Part shown: positions 58,859 to 64,000 of the stretch, one piece after another | Position numbering within the stretch: the stretch's first letter is position 1 | Layout of the letters: every line of letters starts with the position of its first letter | Assembly (NCBI GenBank): GCA_030601885.1 | Contig: JAUWAU010000002.1 | Span: 1-64,000 of the forward strand | Direction of reading: 5' to 3' | DNA: 64,000 nt | DNA from: Armatimonadota bacterium | GTDB taxonomy: Bacteria > Armatimonadota > Zipacnadia > JAUWAU01 | Position numbers and translations under genes: made by a program | The notes under the pieces: generated by a model | Told to the model about the DNA's origin: nothing | What the model saw: only the letters and a program-made list of their open reading frames with translations | Database searches by the model: none

Positions 58859-60251
58859 TAAAGCTTCCCCGAGAGCAGCGCCCGCGACCGCTGTCGCCGT
58901 CTTCCTCGGCGGCGTGCTCGCCGTCGCGCTCTGTGTAGTGCTGTTCAAGGTCCGGCGCATCTTTCTCCCGTTCATCATTGGGCTCTTCATTGCGTACGTG
59001 ATGGACCCGGCGCTCGACTACATGGAGGCCAAGGGCTGGTCCCGCTCGGCCGCCGTGTGGGCGGTCACCAGCGGCGCCGTGGTCATGCTCGTCATCGTGG
59101 CCCTGCTGGTGGTGCCCGTTGTGGCGGGCCAAGTGCAGAGCCTGGCGCGAAACTTCGAGGACTACGTCGAGCGGGTGGGAGCACTGTCAAATGCCGGCAC
59201 GCAATGGGCGCTGCGCGTCGCCGCCCCTCAGGCGGCGGCAAACGAGGAGAGGCTCAAGCAGGCGACGATACCGAGAAACGTGAAGGCGGAGGCCACGCTC
59301 GCCACGACGGCCATCAAAGAGCTCCAGACGGCCGGCCCGGGCGCGCGCCCAGACGAGGAGCTTGCCGCGGCAAATGCCGGGCGCCTCATGGAGGACATCC
59401 CGGAGGATGTGCCTGGTGAGGCGGACAAGCGCGTCGCCGAAGCCATCGTGCGCGAAACGGTTGAGCACGCGCCCATCGCAAAGCGCCTCGGCGCTCTGTT
59501 GGAGGAGGCCACCGCGTCGCTATCGCGCGTCGTGCCGGCGGCGCTGCGTAAGGTGGGCAGATTCCTGCTCGGCTCGCTGTCGAGCGTGCTGATCGTAGTG
59601 CTGGTGCCCATCATCGCCTTCCACTTTCTGAGAGAGTTCGACCCGTTCAAAGCCGGTGTCCTGCGCCTGGTGCCCGAGAGCCGCCGCGAGGACTTCCGGG
59701 CGATAACCAACCAGGTCAACTCCATGCTGGGTGGCTATCTGCGGGGTCTGACGGTGGTGTGCATCCTCGTAGCCATCGTGAGCACGGCCATGCTCTCGGT
59801 GCTGAGCCTCTTCTTCGGCATGGAGTATGCGCTCGTGATCGGACTCGTCACCGGCATGACGTACGCCGTGCCTTACATCGGCGCCACGCTCGGCGCCGTG
59901 GCCGCCGGCGTGTTTGGGTACGCCACGGCGGATCACCACGCGCTGCTGTGCGGCGGACTGGCCGTGGGGCTGCAGATCGCTATCAATCAAGTATTCGACA
60001 ATGTCATCATGCCCCGCATCGTCGGCCACAAGGTGGGAATGCACCCGCTTCTCGTGATGTTCGCCCTGATGGGGGGATTCGAGCTGTGGGGCATTCTTGG
60101 CATGGTAGTTGCGGTTCCGCTCGCTGCAAGCATCAAGATAGCAATACAACATGCGTATCCCGTCTTGCGCCCGTCCGCCGCGGAAGAGGAAGCGTGCGAG
60201 CCAGGGGCGGGTGCGACGCAAGCACCATCTGATGGACGTGGTGAGCATTGA
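58845..60251 (+). CDS. AI-2E family transporter (PerM-like)
   Basis: The 468-residue membrane protein has the family pattern: FKVRRIFLPFIIGLFIAYVM and DPALDYMEAKG at the start, a long soluble loop, then TYAVPYIGATLGAVAAGVFG, QVFDNVIMPRIVGHKVGMHP and LGMVVAVPLAASIKIAIQH. Members export small molecules or couple ion flow. Here the central soluble insertion (about residues 95-230) is longer than usual. It overlaps the sigma gene by 14 bases and alaS by four. Confidence 0.88.
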   Translation: MAASDKASPRAAPATAVAVFLGGVLAVALCVVLFKVRRIFLPFIIGLFIAYVMDPALDYMEAKGWSRSAAVWAVTSGAVVMLVIVALLVVPVVAGQVQSLARNFEDYVERVGALSNAGTQWALRVAAPQAAANEERLKQATIPRNVKAEATLATTAIKELQTAGPGARPDEELAAANAGRLMEDIPEDVPGEADKRVAEAIVRETVEHAPIAKRLGALLEEATASLSRVVPAALRKVGRFLLGSLSSVLIVVLVPIIAFHFLREFDPFKAGVLRLVPESRREDFRAITNQVNSMLGGYLRGLTVVCILVAIVSTAMLSVLSLFFGMEYALVIGLVTGMTYAVPYIGATLGAVAAGVFGYATADHHALLCGGLAVGLQIAINQVFDNVIMPRIVGHKVGMHPLLVMFALMGGFELWGILGMVVAVPLAASIKIAIQHAYPVLRPSAAEEEACEPGAGATQAPSDGRGEH

Positions 60252-62902
60252 CCACTCAGCAACTGCGTGACACCTTCCTGAACTTCTTCAAGGAGCACGA
60301 TCACCTGATCAGGCCCAGCGTGCCGCTCCTGTCGCCCGATCCGACGACTCTGTTCACCAGCGCCGGCATGCAGCCGTACATGGACGCCTTCTGCGGTCTG
60401 CAGCCGCCTCCGGCGCCGCGCGTGGCCAGTTGCCAGAAGTGCGTTCGGACGAGCGATATCGAGTTGATCGGCCACACGGCCCGGCACGAGTCGTTCTTTG
60501 AGATGCTCGGCAACTTCTCATTCGGCGACTACTTCAAGCAGCCCGCCATCGAGCTGGCGTGGGAGCTGTTCGTGGACGTGCTCGGACTTCCGCAGGACGA
60601 TCTGTGGATCACGGTCTATGAGGACGACGACGAGGCCGACGACATCTGGCATAAGCGCATCGGTGTGCCACGGGAGAGGATCACACGCCTCGGGCGGGGC
60701 GACAACTGGTGGCCAAAGGAGCGTTGGGATGGCCCGTGCGGCCCATGTTCGGAAATCCACATTGACCTGGGCCCCTCGTACGCCTGTGATAACCCCCACT
60801 GCAAGCCCGGCTGCGACGGCAACGAGCTGTGCGATAGGTATTTCGAGCTGTGGAATCTCGTGTTCCCGATGTACACCGAGTCCGAGGACGGCGAACTGAC
60901 GCCGCTGCCGGCTCCGGGGATTGACACGGGTCTGGGCCTGGAGCGCATGGCCATGGTGATGCAGCCGGAGGCCCGGACGGTACACGAGACGGACGAAACG
61001 GGCCCCATCCTGCGATACATGCTCCAGCTCGCAGGAGATGCGCGCGAGTTGCCCGTCGAGTACGGCGTCGACCCCGACACGGACCTGGCGGCCCGCATCA
61101 TCACCGATCACACGCGCGCCGTCGCCTTCTTGATCGCCGATGGCGTGATGCCCTCGAACGAGGGCGCCGGCTACGTGCTGCGGCGATTCATCCGGCGCGC
61201 ATACTCCTACGGCCGCCGGCTCGGTCTGCGGGAGCCCTTCATTCACAAGACGATTCCGCTGCTGAGTCGCACCATGGGCGAGACATACCCCGAGCTGAAG
61301 AGCCGGGAGGCCTTCGCCGTGCGGCTCATCAAGGGCGAGGAGGAGCGCTTCGAGCAGACGCTGGATCGCGGAATGGAACTGCTGGGAGACGTCCTGGCTC
61401 GGGTGGAGCGGGCCGGCGAGAAGCTCCTCCCGGGGAGAGATGCGTTCGAGTTGTATGCGACGTACGGCTTTCCGCTCGATATGACGCGCGAGTTGGCTGC
61501 TGAGCGGGGCGTGACCGTTGATGAGGCGGGATTCGAGGCGGCCATGCAGGAACACGCCACGATCAGCGCCAGCATGGCGGGCCTCCGGGAGCACGGCAAT
61601 GTCTCCGCCTCCCTGGACTTGCCCGCGACCAGCTTCGTCGGCTATGAGACGCTCGAATCTGAGGCGCGCGTGCTGGCGCTGCTCAAAGACGATGAGCCAG
61701 TGGATGAAGCGGGCGAGGGCGAGACGCTTGAGATAGTGCTCGATCGGACTCCGTTTTACGCCGAGCGCGGCGGGCAGGCGGGTGACTCGGGCGCGCTGGA
61801 CTCGGAGGACGCGCACGTGGACGTCGAGACCACGTATCCGTGGCGGGAAACGATCAGCGTGCACAACGGGACCGTCACGAGGGGGACGCTTCGGGTTGGG
61901 ACTACCGTGACGGCGCGAGTGGATGCTGCCCGACGGGCGGCCATCGAGCGTAACCACACGGCCACGCATCTCCTGCACCACGCCCTACGGCAGGTGCTCG
62001 GCGAGCATGCCATGCAGTCCGGATCGATCGTGCGGGACGATTACCTCACGTTCGACTTCACGCACTTCGAGGCTGTTGACGATGCTGCTCTGGCGCGGAT
62101 CGAGGACCAAGTCAACGCACACGTGGTACAGGACGTGCCTGTGGAGGCCGTGGTGATGCCGTACGACGACGCCATTGCTCAGGGCGCCATCGCTCTGTTC
62201 GGGGAGAAATATGCCGAGGACGTCCGCATGCTGAAAGTAGGGGACTTCAGCAAGGAGCTGTGCGGCGGCACGCATGTGCACCGCACCGGCGAGATCGGTC
62301 TGATCCGCATCACCGGCGAGAGCAGCGTGGCGGCAGGCACGCGGCGGATTCGGGCCATTAGCGGCCTGGTAGCGGCGGAGCGGGCGCGCAAGGATTCCGA
62401 GTTGCTGGCAGCGGCGGCCAGATCGCTGAATTGCCCGCCCGAGCAGCTTCTGGAGCGCATCGAGGCGCAGAAGCAGGCGATGGCCGGTCTGCGCAAGAGC
62501 ATGGAGCAGGCCCGGCACGCGGCGCCGACACTGGACATCGGCCAACTGGTCACCGGAGCCGCCACGGTGGCCGGCGTCCCGCTGGTTGCCGCGCACGTAC
62601 CCGATGTGGACATGGCCGCGCTGCGCACCGCGGCCGATCGTGTTCTCGAGAAGCTGCAGTCGGGTGTCGCGCTATTGGCCACTGTCACCGATGGCGGGGT
62701 GCGGCTGGTGGCCAAGGCCTCGGACGATGTGGCGGCGCGGGGCGCACATGCGGGCAAGCTCGTCGCGGAGGCGGCCGCCGTTTGTGGTGGGCGCGGCGGC
62801 GGCAAGCCGACCTTTGCCCAGGCAGGCGCCAAGGACGCGAGCAAACTGGACGAGGCGCTGGCCAAGACCGCGCAGATCCTCGAAGGCCAACTCGGCAACT
62901 GA
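60248..62902 (+). CDS. alaS: Alanyl-tRNA synthetase
   Basis: The 884-residue enzyme has the class II core (TTLFTSAGMQPYMDAFCGLQ, RHESFFEMLGNFSFGDYFKQ, DNWWPKERWDGPCGPCSEIH), the editing domain with HTATHLLHHALRQVLG and CGGTHVHRTGEIG as zinc ligands, and the C-Ala domain (VCGGRGGGKPTFAQAGAKDA). The start is TTG 60248, overlapping the preceding stop, with GGTGAG upstream. Confidence 0.96.
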   Translation: MTTQQLRDTFLNFFKEHDHLIRPSVPLLSPDPTTLFTSAGMQPYMDAFCGLQPPPAPRVASCQKCVRTSDIELIGHTARHESFFEMLGNFSFGDYFKQPAIELAWELFVDVLGLPQDDLWITVYEDDDEADDIWHKRIGVPRERITRLGRGDNWWPKERWDGPCGPCSEIHIDLGPSYACDNPHCKPGCDGNELCDRYFELWNLVFPMYTESEDGELTPLPAPGIDTGLGLERMAMVMQPEARTVHETDETGPILRYMLQLAGDARELPVEYGVDPDTDLAARIITDHTRAVAFLIADGVMPSNEGAGYVLRRFIRRAYSYGRRLGLREPFIHKTIPLLSRTMGETYPELKSREAFAVRLIKGEEERFEQTLDRGMELLGDVLARVERAGEKLLPGRDAFELYATYGFPLDMTRELAAERGVTVDEAGFEAAMQEHATISASMAGLREHGNVSASLDLPATSFVGYETLESEARVLALLKDDEPVDEAGEGETLEIVLDRTPFYAERGGQAGDSGALDSEDAHVDVETTYPWRETISVHNGTVTRGTLRVGTTVTARVDAARRAAIERNHTATHLLHHALRQVLGEHAMQSGSIVRDDYLTFDFTHFEAVDDAALARIEDQVNAHVVQDVPVEAVVMPYDDAIAQGAIALFGEKYAEDVRMLKVGDFSKELCGGTHVHRTGEIGLIRITGESSVAAGTRRIRAISGLVAAERARKDSELLAAAARSLNCPPEQLLERIEAQKQAMAGLRKSMEQARHAAPTLDIGQLVTGAATVAGVPLVAAHVPDVDMAALRTAADRVLEKLQSGVALLATVTDGGVRLVAKASDDVAARGAHAGKLVAEAAAVCGGRGGGKPTFAQAGAKDASKLDEALAKTAQILEGQLGN

Positions 62903-62956
62903 GCCACGAGGCGGAGGGTACTTGCCCTGGCGTCATCAGAAGAGCACTCGCGCATC

Positions 62957-63370
62957 ATGGGCCTCGACGTGGGCGAGGCGCGGATCGGCGTGGCTCTGAC
63001 CGACCCCCTGCGCGTGACGGCCCAGCCACTGCTGGTTCTGGAGCGCGAGGCGGACGAGGCCGACCTTCGCCGCCTCAGGGACCTGGTTGAGACGCACGGG
63101 GCGGAGATGGTAGTGGTGGGGATGCCAATCAGTATGAGCGGTGCAGAAGGGCCGGCTCAGAGACACATGCAGGACTTCGTCGCGGCCTTGGCCGATGCTC
63201 TCTCCGTGCCCGTGGTTACCTGGGATGAGCGGCTCAGCACGGCGGAAGCTGAGAGGCGTATGCGAGCCGGTGGAGAGAGCGCACGGGCGCAGCGCGGAGT
63301 TGTGGACAAGGTGGCCGCCAGCATCATCCTCCAGAGCTACCTCGACGCTCACCGAGGCAACAAGGGATAG
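62957..63370 (+). CDS. ruvX: Putative Holliday-junction resolvase / pre-16S rRNA nuclease (YqgF)
   Basis: The 137-residue protein has the RNase-H-like fold: GLDVGEARIGVALTDPLRVT, VVVGMPISMSG, VPVVTWDERLSTAEAERRM, and VVDKVAASIILQSYLD with the last catalytic Asp. The ATG at 62957 has no ribosome-binding site and cuts into the first strand. CTG 62927, ten bases after GGAGG, would give a fuller N-terminus (SSEEHSRIMGLDVG), so the start is uncertain. Confidence 0.92.
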   Translation: MGLDVGEARIGVALTDPLRVTAQPLLVLEREADEADLRRLRDLVETHGAEMVVVGMPISMSGAEGPAQRHMQDFVAALADALSVPVVTWDERLSTAEAERRMRAGGESARAQRGVVDKVAASIILQSYLDAHRGNKG

Positions 63371-63443
63371 CTCAATTGGGGTCGCATCGGCCAGCGGGGG
63401 GGCATCGGCCTCAGGCTGTGCGAGGGGACGTTGTGACGACCTG

Positions 63444-64000
63444 ATGTCCTGCTGGAAGCTGGTCATCGCGGCATTGATACTGGTATTTGGCGGGACTGGG
63501 CTGGGCGTGGGCCTATGGCTGCGAAACGCCCTTCGACCCGTCGAGGCCGGCCAGACGCGGATCTTCCAGGTGGCGGCCGGCGCATCGGGATCCCGAATAG
63601 CCCGGGACCTCTGGCGCAGCGGCCTCATTCGCAATCCCCGTGCCTTCGAGCTGGGACTTCGCTGGTGGGGCCTGGGAGGCGAACTCAAGCCGGGCTACTA
63701 CGAGATGTCGGCGGGCATGGCCCCGGAGGCCATCGCCCGCAAGATCGCCGCCGGGGAAACGGCGAAGTGGCGGCTGACGATCCCCGAGGGCTTCATTGTG
63801 CCGCAGATCGCCGAGCGCGCCGCCGAGCACCCAACAGTTGACCTCGACAAGTTCCTCAAGCTGGCGCAGGGCGCCGAACTGGGCCGTGAGGTTGGGCTGG
63901 ACCTTCCGCCCGCCAGCGGCGCCGAGGGCTTCCTCTTCCCCGAGACTTACCTGCTGGAGTACGGGGCCCCGGCGCAGGATGTGATCCTGGCGATGCTGCG
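63444..64000 (+). CDS. mltG: Endolytic murein transglycosylase (MltG), 5' part
   Basis: The frame from ATG 63444 is open to the window edge. It has one N-terminal membrane helix (KLVIAALILVFGGTGLGVGL), then the LysM-like region (FQVAAGASGSRIARDLWRSG, LKPGYYEMSAGMAPEAIARK) and the start of the YceG domain (WRLTIPEGFIVPQIAERAAE, ASGAEGFLFPETYLLEYGA). The catalytic Glu lies in the GFLFPETY segment. It terminates glycan strands during wall synthesis. The order alaS-ruvX-mltG is common. Confidence 0.92.
   Translation, partial: MSCWKLVIAALILVFGGTGLGVGLWLRNALRPVEAGQTRIFQVAAGASGSRIARDLWRSGLIRNPRAFELGLRWWGLGGELKPGYYEMSAGMAPEAIARKIAAGETAKWRLTIPEGFIVPQIAERAAEHPTVDLDKFLKLAQGAELGREVGLDLPPASGAEGFLFPETYLLEYGAPAQDVILAML

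Overview
The window is high-GC bacterial chromosome with short spacers and many overlapping genes. The mix suggests an uncultured, soil- or water-type, carbohydrate-degrading bacterium, perhaps Armatimonadota or a neighbouring lineage. The clues are a DUF4838 protein, GH51 and GH130 enzymes, several sugar-isomerase TIM barrels, an NrpR-type regulator, bifunctional-nuclease (BFN) domains fused to sigma factors, and FlgD-like C-terminal domains on secreted proteins. The phylum is inferred, not shown. I saw no rRNA, tRNA or CRISPR array.

Layout. 1-9600: three tandem paralogues of a large secreted repeat protein (the first cut by the window edge, the second broken by one in-frame TAG, the third intact) and the decayed tail of a fourth. 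Among them lie a very unusual sigma / BFN / sigma fusion gene and a second BFN gene. 9600-23200: carbohydrate and sugar genes (DUF4838, GH51, GH130, deacetylase, TIM-barrel isomerase, DegT aminotransferase), with nrpR and murI. 23600-31700: acyl-CoA synthetase, URO-D methyltransferase-like gene, TIM barrel, DUF1232 gene, rqcH, and a secreted NHL-repeat protein ending at a clear terminator. 32100-42800: core genes gmk, coaBC, metK, priA, def, fmt, then a TPR gene and a corrinoid module (RACo-type activator plus corrinoid protein). 43000-50800: two coupled multi-spanning membrane proteins, hisS, aspS. 50800-55400: an accessory island between two copies of the aspS 3' end, with a degenerate Mrr-like gene, a membrane-anchored partner, two toxin-antitoxin pairs, a MITE-like element, short mobile repeats and gene fragments. 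55900-64000: core operon rarA, STAS anti-anti-sigma, RsbW kinase, SigB-type sigma, AI-2E transporter, alaS, ruvX, mltG (runs off the end).

The points most worth following are four. (1) The sigma-BFN-sigma fusion. (2) A palindromic 28-bp intergenic repeat that also lies in frame inside all three secreted-protein paralogues. (3) The aspS tail duplication, whose coding differences are all synonymous and which brackets the island. (4) The unnamed two-gene cassette (membrane-anchored helix protein plus Mrr-like domain lacking its catalytic lysine) inside that island.
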